From a virus, in the IMG/VR virus record IMGVR_UViG_3300037191_001847, positions 1-23,287 of that record: 23,287 nt of DNA; one strand, written 5' to 3'. A program made the translations under genes and the position numbers. Position 1 is the first letter of the stretch, and every line of letters starts with the position of its first letter. Below the pieces are notes generated by a model. That model did not search any database. It was not told the DNA's origin and saw only the letters and a program-made list of their open reading frames with translations. Positions 1 through 7,298 of the stretch are shown piece after piece.

Positions 1-331
1 CACTGAAATCCGGATGGCCCTCAATTGGGAATTCCCCAGCGGAATTCGAGAGTTCATAGAGCGGCTCGCTGTCATTTCCGTCGATCCCGAAGAATTCCGC
101 CTCGATCAACACGAATGCGCCGTGCGTTCGCATGGAGTATTTATCCATTTCCAGGTAAGAAAAGTAGGGATGCGCTTGGAATGGCCCCGGAATGGATGCC
201 TTGTAGTCTTCCGGGGTGGTCATCCACACACAGCTCCCGTGAAACATACCAAAGCGATCCTGCGTCACATCGTAAGCGCGATGCAGCCAGGCGTTCCCAT
301 CGCTGCCGAATTTATATTGAATATCACTCAT
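1..331 (-). CDS. Tail-region protein, partial (cut by window edge)
   Basis: An open minus-strand frame begins with ATG at 331 and runs off the left edge after about 110 codons. The start overlaps the tape-measure stop by one base (TAATG), the usual sign of translational coupling in phage operons. The visible protein begins MSDIQYKFGSDGNAWLHRAY and is rich in aromatic residues and prolines; the last visible part reads PIEGHPDFS. I do not recognise a named family. Its place directly after the tape measure suggests a distal-tail or tail-tip component, but that rests on gene order only. The plus-strand ORFs over the same bases look like shadows. Confidence 0.7.
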   Translation of the reverse strand, partial: MSDIQYKFGSDGNAWLHRAYDVTQDRFGMFHGSCVWMTTPEDYKASIPGPFQAHPYFSYLEMDKYSMRTHGAFVLIEAEFFGIDGNDSEPLYELSNSAGEFPIEGHPDFS

Positions 332-3273
332 TACATTGGCCCCCTGTCATCTAGGATTTCGCCAAGTTTCTTGTTTGTCTCTTTTTGGGCGGCGACCATG
401 CGATCGCGGGCACGCTGGGCGGGATCGCTCCCCGAGGCGTGCCCACCAAGTCCAAGTCGCTGGAACTGATCAGCTACGACCTGCGAGCCCTTGCCTTGCT
501 CTTCGGCACCCACTCGCGCGGACATTTGGCGCTCCGCCATTGCCTGAGCCTCTTCAGCGCCCATGCCCCCTTGGGTGATGTTGGCTTGCACTAGCTTGCG
601 TAGCGCCTCGCCGTCCTCGATCGCCCGCGCCTGCTTCGGGCGCCCACCGATACGCGCCTCATTGGCTGCGATGTCGAGTGCCTGGTCGCGGCGGAATGTG
701 TCTTGGCGGGTCTTCTTATCCGTCTCCGTCGTGGAGTATTCTGCCTCAGCGCGGAGCTTGGCCTCACTCGAAGTCATGTCAGTCGAGGATTGGAGTGCGC
801 GAATACGTTGCTGGATGAAGAGCTGCTTCTCGGCGTCTTCGCGGATCGTTCGCATCGCGTCGGCTTCGTCCCACCTCCCTTTTGCGATGGCCTCGGCGGC
901 ACGGGCGGACAGGTTGGAGATTTGCAGTTTCCGATCAGCATCACCGCTCGCTTCGCCGCTGGACTTGTCAGCACTCGCCTGCTGCTGGGCGAGGCTTTCT
1001 TTTTCGGTCTCTAGGGAGTTGAGATTGCCAAGGTCGTTGTTCGCCTTGATGTCAGCATCAGTCCAGACCGACTCGCTGGTTTCGTCGAGTCGCTTGTTTT
1101 GCTTTTCCTTTATGAGCGCAATTTCCTTCTTGAGTATTTGCATTCGGGCATCAGCGGCGACTGCGGCTTTAATTTCCTCCTGAGTGGCCGCCTTCTTGAC
1201 CTTCCCGTTGAGGACATTGCTCTCAACATAGTCTTTCTCTACATCAAGTTTTCCCTGTGCCGCCTTTAACTCGTTTGCGAGGACAGTGTCTTTGTCTTCT
1301 TCTGCCTGATCGCCGTCGCGCTTGTTGATGGCGGCAGCGATGCGCTCTTCCAGCTCCTTTCTTCGCTGCGCAATTAGAAATGCCTTCTCTTCGCCGGTGC
1401 CGCGTTGCATAGCTCCCTGGAAAACGACATCCGCAATCTGCTGTTCCAGCTTAATTTGCCGCGTTTTATCCGCGCGCTTACGCTCGTCGGGCTTGCGGTC
1501 TTCGGCCTTATTTTCTTCGAGCGCCTTCTTAGCCTTCTCAACTCCGGTTTCGGCTTGCTTGATCCCATCCTTGTTGCCCCGCCAATTATCCTTATCCTTC
1601 TTCTTCGCTTCGGCTAGGTCGCGATATGCTTTAGTCAATGCGGCGATCAGTGTGGTTTCGTTCTTCTGTTGATCCTGCAATGTCTTCGCGGCCGCCGCCA
1701 TCTTCACTGCCTCGTCGCGGGAGTCACGCTGAGCCGCTCGTAGCTCTTTGAGATACTGAGTCTGTTGCTGGGTGGAGCGATTCCAGAGATACCAAGTGGC
1801 GAGTAAGAGCCCCACGCCAGCGGAGGCGGCGCCAAGGGTTGTGGCGAGCACTGCAAACGCTGCTGTGAAGGCTGATCCGACTAATCCGACCACGCCGCCG
1901 AGTAGTTTAAGGACGCCTTGTAGCGCCCTACCGCCGAGCGAAGCACCAATCATCGCCTTCCCGGCCTTGTTCGTGCGTAGGATGGTCGAGGCTTTAGCGC
2001 TGTTTAGCGCAGCGAGGCTCAGCGCTCGCTTCTTATCCGCAACCGTCGCGGCAGTCTTGGCGAATGCTTCTAGTCGAGTCGCGCGGGCGCTTAAAATACT
2101 CGCACTGGTGGCAGCCTTGGATGCCTTTACGAAATTAAAGTTGTAGCGGGCGGCGAGTTTAAGGGCGGACTTGAGCGATCCGAGGTTGCCAATTAACCCT
2201 GAGATCCCGCGAAAGGTGACGGCAGCTTGCGCGAAGAGTGCGGCAGTTCCAAAGAGGATGAAGGCGTGCATCGCGGTCGTCGTGGCGGCGGCGACCGCCT
2301 CCATTGCGGCCTTGTTCTGCTTGATCTTATTGGAGAGATCGCCAAGGACGGACAGCTTGCGAAGATGCTCACCTAGCTCTGCGATGACGGGCGTGAACGC
2401 TTCAGTCACAACGATCGCGGCCTTGATTCCATCCTTCTCACGCTCTAGGAAGTTATTGCCAAATCCGCGTGCCATCGCATCCCGCGCGTCGGCCAGTGTG
2501 GAAGTGAGGCCGGTTGCGGTCTGAGAGAGCGACTTCATGCCGCCCTCGTTGCGCCTAAGCTCCTTTTCAACGAGCGCCCATGTGCTACGAGCGCTTGCTC
2601 CCGCAGTTGTGAGCTGTTCGATCTCACGGCGAACTGAACCTGACACGACGCCCATTTCCTGCAAGCGCATCATCGCCTCACCCGTCGGGCCGCCGCTATC
2701 CATCGCGTCTTTTAATCGGCCGACCCAGAATGCGACCTCTTCAAGTGGGCGACCAGCCACGGCGGCGGCGTCTCCGATCATACGGAGCCCCGCTGAAGTG
2801 GAGAGCGCCCCGTTTGTCATGATCTCAAGCAAGCGCGATGCTTCCGCAATGCCTTTAATTGAGAATGGAGTGGAAGCGGCAAATTGAAACAGCTCAGCTA
2901 GCCGATTTTTCGCAGCCTGAATGCCGCCGAGTAGCGGCTTGAATTGAGTGATGAGATTTTCCATCCCCTTCGCTTCTTTCAGCCCGTCGGCCATGAGCCG
3001 CGTTTGCCCAACGACCATTTTTAAGGCAAATCCGATGCCGAGCACCACGCCTGAGATCAGGCCGAGTGGGCCGAGCACACGAGAGATCAGCACGCCACGC
3101 AGTCCGCCCCACGCCGCCTGAGAGGCCGTGCCACCAGCCGCGAGGATGATGCCAGGTTCAGCCAGATCGCCCGCTAGATCGCCGAGGCTATTCTTGAATG
3201 CGGCGGCACCTACCAGCTTTGGTTTAACGGACGCCTCGATCGGCACTTTTTTCGGTGTATTAGATTCATCCAT
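331..3273 (-). CDS. Tail tape measure protein
   Basis: This 980-residue protein sets tail length and is placed inside the tail tube. Near residues 125-150 it carries the block FQFAASTPFSIKGIAEASRL, typical of tape-measure N-terminal cores. Hydrophobic stretches lie at about residues 50-90, 335-355 and 445-495; the last ends in a tryptophan-rich segment. The C-terminal half is charged, lysine/glutamate/alanine-rich and likely coiled coil. It starts one base after the stop of the 249-aa gene and its stop overlaps the next start. At about 1.5 angstrom per residue, a rule of thumb from other siphoviruses, it would fit a tail near 150 nm; this is an estimate only. The order tail tube, small gene, tape measure is the standard siphovirus layout. 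Confidence 0.93.
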   Translation of the reverse strand: MDESNTPKKVPIEASVKPKLVGAAAFKNSLGDLAGDLAEPGIILAAGGTASQAAWGGLRGVLISRVLGPLGLISGVVLGIGFALKMVVGQTRLMADGLKEAKGMENLITQFKPLLGGIQAAKNRLAELFQFAASTPFSIKGIAEASRLLEIMTNGALSTSAGLRMIGDAAAVAGRPLEEVAFWVGRLKDAMDSGGPTGEAMMRLQEMGVVSGSVRREIEQLTTAGASARSTWALVEKELRRNEGGMKSLSQTATGLTSTLADARDAMARGFGNNFLEREKDGIKAAIVVTEAFTPVIAELGEHLRKLSVLGDLSNKIKQNKAAMEAVAAATTTAMHAFILFGTAALFAQAAVTFRGISGLIGNLGSLKSALKLAARYNFNFVKASKAATSASILSARATRLEAFAKTAATVADKKRALSLAALNSAKASTILRTNKAGKAMIGASLGGRALQGVLKLLGGVVGLVGSAFTAAFAVLATTLGAASAGVGLLLATWYLWNRSTQQQTQYLKELRAAQRDSRDEAVKMAAAAKTLQDQQKNETTLIAALTKAYRDLAEAKKKDKDNWRGNKDGIKQAETGVEKAKKALEENKAEDRKPDERKRADKTRQIKLEQQIADVVFQGAMQRGTGEEKAFLIAQRRKELEERIAAAINKRDGDQAEEDKDTVLANELKAAQGKLDVEKDYVESNVLNGKVKKAATQEEIKAAVAADARMQILKKEIALIKEKQNKRLDETSESVWTDADIKANNDLGNLNSLETEKESLAQQQASADKSSGEASGDADRKLQISNLSARAAEAIAKGRWDEADAMRTIREDAEKQLFIQQRIRALQSSTDMTSSEAKLRAEAEYSTTETDKKTRQDTFRRDQALDIAANEARIGGRPKQARAIEDGEALRKLVQANITQGGMGAEEAQAMAERQMSARVGAEEQGKGSQVVADQFQRLGLGGHASGSDPAQRARDRMVAAQKETNKKLGEILDDRGPM

Positions 3274-3274
3274 A

Positions 3275-4024
3275 TCAGTCGTCTAAGGTCAAATCTGGGA
3301 TCATCGAGACGAGGGAACGTAGGAGCATCTTGCGCTTCCCGCCCTTGGCTGATTGCCACTGCTCGACGGCATTAAAACAGGACTTCGCTATGAGCTTTTC
3401 CTCCCTCAGCGCGCGCGCTGGAGTGAGCGCATCCCCGCCCGCCTTGATGGCTCCACAGAGCGCGGCCATTTCCACTCGCAATAAATCGAGCTTCGCCAGT
3501 GCTTCGGGCGGCTCGGGTTGAATAAAGTCAAGGTCATCGCCGTTATGCACGCCACGGGCTGCCTTCATCCATTCCCCTCGGCCAACGGGGTAGTTCCACG
3601 CCTCTGCCTCCGACTTGCCCAATAGCATCAGAGCCGAGACCCCAGAGAGTGCATTGGGCATTTGTCCGCGAGCGATACCTGCCTCTCCGGAGATCCAGAA
3701 CTCAGGGCGCTGTGTGTGGAATTGAATATACTCCGCAAACTTGAGCGCATCTGGGTGGAGTGTGCGAAAGCGCCATACCGTAAGGCGACTGAGCCAACGC
3801 GGGCACGGCTTGGCAGTATGGGGGTAGCGGGTGCGGCAAATTCGCACGGCATTATCCAATGCGCGCGCTAGGATCGGAGTGTCATCGAGCCCCACGCAAT
3901 TAACAAACGGGGAATCACATGCCTCTAATTGCAAGAGGTGCCAATACGAAAAAGGCCGGAGTGACCGGCCTAGTATCGTGAATCGCCCCCCTAGAATAGA
4001 GTCGCTGAAGCGGGTGTTTTGCAC
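3275..4024 (-). CDS. Protein at tail-assembly-chaperone position (249 aa)
   Basis: The frame opens with GTG at 4024, six bases after the tail-tube stop, and ends one base before the tape-measure start. Position suggests the tail assembly chaperone slot (lambda G/GT), but at 249 residues it is long for that role and I see no obvious slippery site. The segment LGRSLRPFSYWHLL near residue 20 looks like a conserved block I have seen at the N-terminus of phage proteins I cannot name. That supports the GTG start, even though a terminator-like hairpin lies in exactly this part of the gene. If initiation were downstream of the hairpin, TTG near 3940 would be the candidate. The role is unproven. Confidence 0.75.
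   Translation of the reverse strand: MQNTRFSDSILGGRFTILGRSLRPFSYWHLLQLEACDSPFVNCVGLDDTPILARALDNAVRICRTRYPHTAKPCPRWLSRLTVWRFRTLHPDALKFAEYIQFHTQRPEFWISGEAGIARGQMPNALSGVSALMLLGKSEAEAWNYPVGRGEWMKAARGVHNGDDLDFIQPEPPEALAKLDLLRVEMAALCGAIKAGGDALTPARALREEKLIAKSCFNAVEQWQSAKGGKRKMLLRSLVSMIPDLTLDD
3949..3971 (-). terminator. Intrinsic terminator-like hairpin inside the start of the 249-aa gene
   Basis: The arms AGGCCGG and CCGGCCT form a 7-bp GC-rich stem with a 5-nt loop, followed on the minus strand by five T. It lies about 60 nt after the tail-tube stop. It would lower transcription of the tape measure relative to the tail tube, which is needed in far more copies. Unusually, it is inside the coding sequence of the 249-aa gene, encoding the GRSLRPFS block. 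Confidence 0.6.
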
Positions 4025-4030
4025 ATCCGT

Positions 4031-4387
4031 TTAGCCCGAAATTCCTTCGTAGCCCTTGGCAGTGATTGAGACCTTTTTCCAGTCGCGCTCGCCCCAAGAC
4101 GTCTCAACGCCAGTGATGAACATTGTATTGCCATCAATATCAAAGTTCGTGCCTACCTCTGGCGGATCGCCTAAGACCTTCCCGCTTACGGTGACTTCGA
4201 ACTGCAAGCCGCCAATTGCGTAGGCTGCGACCAGCCCGAGGTTATTCGTGCCTTCTTCGTCGATTTGGACGGAAGACCGAAGTGTAGCGCTTTCAGCAAC
4301 GACACCGGTGATTTCAATCTGATCGGTATCAATGCCAAATGTATATGCTGTGCCGTGAACTGTTGCTGGAGTATCTGAAGTAGCCAT
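4031..4387 (-). CDS. Probable tail tube (major tail) protein, small
   Basis: A 118-residue protein with alternating beta-strand patterns, glycine turns and no long helix, as expected for a compact tail-tube fold. It lies after a tail-terminator-like gene and before the tape-measure pair, the usual tube position. It is shorter than lambda gpV, so it would be a minimal single-domain tube protein. The leader has GGTTGAC at 4402-4408, 14 nt before the ATG, a heptamer also seen before three other genes here. A terminator-like hairpin follows at 3949-3971, consistent with high expression ending after this gene. The assignment rests mainly on order and size. Confidence 0.6.
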   Translation of the reverse strand: MATSDTPATVHGTAYTFGIDTDQIEITGVVAESATLRSSVQIDEEGTNNLGLVAAYAIGGLQFEVTVSGKVLGDPPEVGTNFDIDGNTMFITGVETSWGERDWKKVSITAKGYEGISG

Positions 4388-4415
4388 ATCCCTATATTGG
4401 TGTCAACCGAGGCGC

Positions 4416-4853
4416 TTAGGTCTCCTGCACCGCGCATACGATCCTCATCCCATCGCCTACATAATCACCCGAGTCATCGCTACCGATTGACTCGATATAC
4501 CACCCGCGAAGATAGACACCTTCGTTCTGCGGAGACGGCTCAGCCCAGACAGGCGGGGGCAGTTTAAAGATTCCTTGTATTTCCCCCACCGCGACCTTGC
4601 GCTCTTCGTGTGTCTGGTGGTTGTAGTAAGCCATTCGGATCACATCGACTTCGACATTGTAGATCGGCCCCCTCGCGAGCTGCGGGCTCGCTCCACTACC
4701 CTCGGGGATAGTGACTGAAATGTAAACGGGGTGGGGCAACTCGACTTGATCGGATCCCTCGATGACGATGTCGCGGGTTGCCGGGTTGCAGGTCTTGATG
4801 ATCTGAGCGACAAGCTCTTCGACTCGTAGTGTAATGGGTTGGTTATATGCCAT
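4416..4853 (-). CDS. Probable tail terminator / tail completion protein
   Basis: A 145-residue protein with an N-terminal helix (LRVEELVAQIIKTC) followed by strands. The central stretch YNVEVDVIRMAYYNHQTHEE resembles gpU-like or minor tail completion proteins, which cap the tail tube and join it to the head. The ATG has AAGGA about ten bases upstream, one of the few recognisable Shine-Dalgarno sites here. The upstream 64-aa gene overlaps it by 11 bases. Gene order (connector, small protein, this, tube) fits the tail terminator slot. No catalytic motif is expected or seen. Confidence 0.6.
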   Translation of the reverse strand: MAYNQPITLRVEELVAQIIKTCNPATRDIVIEGSDQVELPHPVYISVTIPEGSGASPQLARGPIYNVEVDVIRMAYYNHQTHEERKVAVGEIQGIFKLPPPVWAEPSPQNEGVYLRGWYIESIGSDDSGDYVGDGMRIVCAVQET

Positions 4854-5037
4854 GCTTATTCTGTTCCTTCCGTCGGTTAGAGCGTTCGATGCGTTTTGCT
4901 TCCCTTGAAATCGATTGTGCCACAGGAGAGCGTTTGTCTAAATTCTTGAGGCGATCAGACACCCCCTGCAATGCTCGCTCCACAGGGCGGAAGTCGGTCG
5001 ACTTCTCGAAAGTGATACTTAGGCCGCGGCCACTCAT
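4843..5037 (-). CDS. Small basic protein in connector cluster (64 aa)
   Basis: A short, strongly basic protein ending RIERSNRRKEQNKHGI. Its ATG overlaps the preceding stop (ATGA at 5034-5037) and its end overlaps the next gene by 11 bases, so it is tightly packed in the operon and probably translated by coupling. HK97 gp10-like neck proteins usually occupy this slot but are about twice as long. This could be a shortened relative or an unrelated small connector. I cannot assign a function from sequence. Confidence 0.6.
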   Translation of the reverse strand: MSGRGLSITFEKSTDFRPVERALQGVSDRLKNLDKRSPVAQSISREAKRIERSNRRKEQNKHGI

Positions 5038-5348
5038 GCGCCGGTGCCTTCAATGTTAAATTTAGCCACGCTGAGAGTGAGGCTTGGCTTGCTTGAGATT
5101 CGAGCCACGCCATCAGGCACGGTGATCGTGCTACCTTCCTTGGCGCCGGACGCTGACCAGTCGGAAAGCTTCATGGTGACGACCCCTCGGATCACAGTCC
5201 TGCGTCCGCCGCGGGCTCCGCGCTCGGTGCCTGCATCGTCAACCTCAAGGACTGCTTGATACGCGTTGCCGTTTAGAGTGACTGGATCGCCCATGCCCAT
5301 AGCGAGCGATTGGATTAGTGATTTGCCGATAAAGGTGTCGAAGCTCAT
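5034..5348 (-). CDS. Head-tail connector-like protein (104 aa)
   Basis: I place the start at ATG 5348 (MSFDTFIGKSLIQS), not at the in-frame ATG 5417. The longer form would have to be read through a strong terminator hairpin at 5367-5405. The chosen ATG has GAGGG four bases upstream. The protein is beta-rich with GDPVTLNGNAYQAVLEVDD near residue 20 and a basic loop ERGARGGRRT. Size and position after the capsid genes resemble lambda FII-like or stopper proteins that join the tail to the portal. Its stop overlaps the next start as ATGA. Confidence 0.6.
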   Translation of the reverse strand: MSFDTFIGKSLIQSLAMGMGDPVTLNGNAYQAVLEVDDAGTERGARGGRRTVIRGVVTMKLSDWSASGAKEGSTITVPDGVARISSKPSLTLSVAKFNIEGTGA

Positions 5349-5366
5349 TGCCCTCGGATCATTGTC

Positions 5367-5405
5367 AAAAAAAAGCCCGCCCCCGATTGAACGGAAGCGG
5401 GCTTT
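5367..5405 (-). terminator. Rho-independent terminator after the capsid gene cluster
   Basis: AAAGCCCGC and GCGGGCTTT form a 9-bp stem around a 16-nt loop, followed on the minus strand by a run of eight T (plus-strand A at 5367-5374). It lies about 35 bases downstream of the 134-aa gene stop and just upstream of the connector start at 5348. It separates highly expressed capsid genes from connector and tail genes. Confidence 0.9.
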
Positions 5406-5439
5406 AACGACATGCAACTAACAGGTCTTATGAAACAAA

Positions 5440-5844
5440 TTACACTGTTGGGTCGTAAACTGCGTCCACGCTTAGGACAGTATCGACGCCGCTCGCATTG
5501 GTAACAAAGAGAGCGGTGATGTCGGTAGTGATTGCGGCCGGATCGGTGTCCGCCCATACCTCACCCTGCGAGGCAGGGAAGATATAGGGCGAATTCGCGT
5601 CGAGCGTAAACGTGTTGTCGGGAGCCCCCGCGCTGTTCGTCTTCACGACAATGTCCTGAGTCGCCTTGAGGGCGAAGAACTTGACTTGAGAGACGTCGAG
5701 CACGCAAGCGACTTCGAGATCGGTGGCTCCATCGGCGATTGGTTCGCTGATTACTACCTGGCCCCCTCCAGCTACGGAGAAGTCCTTCGAGTAAGCTCCT
5801 TTCGGATCGCCGGAGATTGTGGTTCGAATAGTTACGCTAGGCAT
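5440..5844 (-). CDS. Small virion-like protein after the major capsid gene (134 aa)
   Basis: A beta-rich 134-residue protein, threonine/valine/alanine-rich and acidic overall, with segments such as GGGQVVISEPIADGATDLEV and ALFVTNASGVDTVLSV. No membrane segment, coiled coil or catalytic motif is visible. It lies between the major capsid gene and a strong terminator, so it is probably made at levels close to the capsid protein. A decoration, fibre-like or neck structural role is plausible. I do not recognise the family. Confidence 0.65.
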   Translation of the reverse strand: MPSVTIRTTISGDPKGAYSKDFSVAGGGQVVISEPIADGATDLEVACVLDVSQVKFFALKATQDIVVKTNSAGAPDNTFTLDANSPYIFPASQGEVWADTDPAAITTDITALFVTNASGVDTVLSVDAVYDPTV

Positions 5845-5889
5845 AAGGCTTGGATTGCTTTCAGGTTAAGGTCGAATGACTCTTACGGA

Positions 5890-6876
5890 CTATGAGCGGC
5901 CAGTAGGGATCAAGATGCCGCAATTCTCATTGACGATCTTCTCGTCAGTGTTGTGGCGAACGCGAACCATTTCAGAACGGATGTTCTCTTCACGGTAGGA
6001 CTCTGTGACGAAGAAGCCTGGAGAGTCTTCTTCCCAAACGATTGTGCGTCCAGCGCCACCCATTTCAAGGAGACCACCAGCGACACAACCCATCCAGATA
6101 TGAGTGTCAGGCCAAACCCAGCTCATGTCGGAGGAAGCGGCTTTGCCAGCCTTCTTCTTAGTGTCCTCGTAGGCCGCTTGACCGACGAGCAAGTTGATTG
6201 GCATCTGCAACATTTCAGAGAGGTAAGCCGATACTGCGCCTGCACCCATGATCTTGTTGCTGGAGTTCACACCGAACATGCGCTCGGAGAGAAGCTTGGA
6301 CATGCTGATCACATCCCAAAGCTCATCGGACATTGCGATGGTGTTTGGACGTTCGCCCATTTTTACCATGCCACGCTTGGCGTTCTTGATGTCCTGAAGG
6401 AAATCAATAGTTGCCGAGTTCGCTTCGTCGTAAGCGACGACTGGATCTTGTGTCGGGAAGACATTTGTGTCCATGATCTTGTCACGAACGCGGATCTCGT
6501 GATCGAGGCGCATGGTGCGAGTCACACGTTTCAGTGCGACAGCTTCAAGCTGGTAGAAGCGAGCCTTGTCAGCTTTCTCCGTATCGTCGACAGCCTCTTC
6601 GAGACCGCGATCCTTACAGGAGAAGTTATCAGCCTCGTCTGTTCCAGTGATGCGAGGATACGCAGTGCGCGGAGCGCGAAGAGTGCCAGTGCCGTCCGTC
6701 TTGCGGAGCAGTTGGCCAGTGCGTAAGCGCAGGCGCTTGTATTCGCCCGTGCGTGTCGAGTAACCGACATAGGGTAGGAGAGCTTGACCGATGTAGCCTT
6801 CGTCGGCTGACATCGCATCTTCCACGACTGCTTGAAGGTCGGGACGGATTTCGGCGGTATTGGTATCGTAGGACAT
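5890..6876 (-). CDS. Major capsid protein, lambda gpE-like
   Basis: The 328-residue protein is close in length to lambda gpE (about 340). It begins MSYDTNTAEIRPDLQAVVED and contains an early conserved block LLPYVGYSTRTGEYKRL, a basic N-arm region and a late block GAGRTIVWEEDSPGFFVTES typical of gpE-type capsid proteins. It directly follows a decoration protein and a protease/scaffold gene, the lambda C-Nu3-D-E order. AAGGA lies about eight bases before the ATG. It would form the icosahedral shell around the packaged DNA. A 134-aa gene and a terminator follow. Confidence 0.93.
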   Translation of the reverse strand: MSYDTNTAEIRPDLQAVVEDAMSADEGYIGQALLPYVGYSTRTGEYKRLRLRTGQLLRKTDGTGTLRAPRTAYPRITGTDEADNFSCKDRGLEEAVDDTEKADKARFYQLEAVALKRVTRTMRLDHEIRVRDKIMDTNVFPTQDPVVAYDEANSATIDFLQDIKNAKRGMVKMGERPNTIAMSDELWDVISMSKLLSERMFGVNSSNKIMGAGAVSAYLSEMLQMPINLLVGQAAYEDTKKKAGKAASSDMSWVWPDTHIWMGCVAGGLLEMGGAGRTIVWEEDSPGFFVTESYREENIRSEMVRVRHNTDEKIVNENCGILIPTGRS

Positions 6877-6912
6877 AGAATTTTTCCTTGGAGGTGAGTG
6901 CGGATGTGGAGA

Positions 6913-7260
6913 TTAAGTGAGGAGACACTCAATCGTGTCACCATCAGCGGCGGAGGCGTCTTTGTTGACTCCGATGACGATTGCGGAACCAGCGTCAGTG
7001 CCGGAAATCTTGCCATTGTCTGCGGCGTAGATCACTGCGTTGGCTGCGATAGCTTCGTTCGCTTCGAAAGCGAACGAGCCAGTGTCATTGAGAAGGCGAA
7101 CGCCAATCGTTGAGCCGCTTGCGACGGTTGCCGTGGTTACCCCGATTGCTTTGTCGGTAGCGTCTGCATAGACGACTGTGCCAGCATTGAGCTTAACGAG
7201 GCGTTGAACCACGAGCACTTCGCCCGCGATGAATGTTTGTTTACTTGAGTGGTTTTCCAT
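6913..7260 (-). CDS. Capsid decoration protein (lambda gpD/DUF2190-like)
   Basis: A 115-residue beta-rich protein with the pattern of capsid cement proteins: FIAGEVLVVQRLVKLNAGT, then AIGVTTATVASGSTIGVRLL, and a C-terminal SAIVIGVNKDASAADGDTI. Such proteins bind the outside of the expanded shell and stabilise it. The gene lies directly upstream of the major capsid gene, as gpD does. No clear Shine-Dalgarno site precedes the ATG. A 10-bp inverted repeat with a 3-nt loop lies inside the gene at 7055-7077. Confidence 0.85.
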   Translation of the reverse strand: MENHSSKQTFIAGEVLVVQRLVKLNAGTVVYADATDKAIGVTTATVASGSTIGVRLLNDTGSFAFEANEAIAANAVIYAADNGKISGTDAGSAIVIGVNKDASAADGDTIECLLT

Positions 7261-7298
7261 GATCGTAAAAAGTTAAAATGAGATTTATGAGGCGGGCG

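Noticed and set aside
14-469. Plus-strand ORF at the left edge
   Set aside because: It overlaps both the tape-measure end and the coupled partial gene on the minus strand; composition looks like a shadow.
5348-5417. Longer start of the connector protein at 5417
   Set aside because: The extra 23 codons coincide with a strong terminator stem and T run.
5953-6726. Plus-strand ORF of 257 codons opposite the major capsid gene
   Set aside because: The capsid protein on the other strand is clearly recognisable; the antisense product shows no family pattern.
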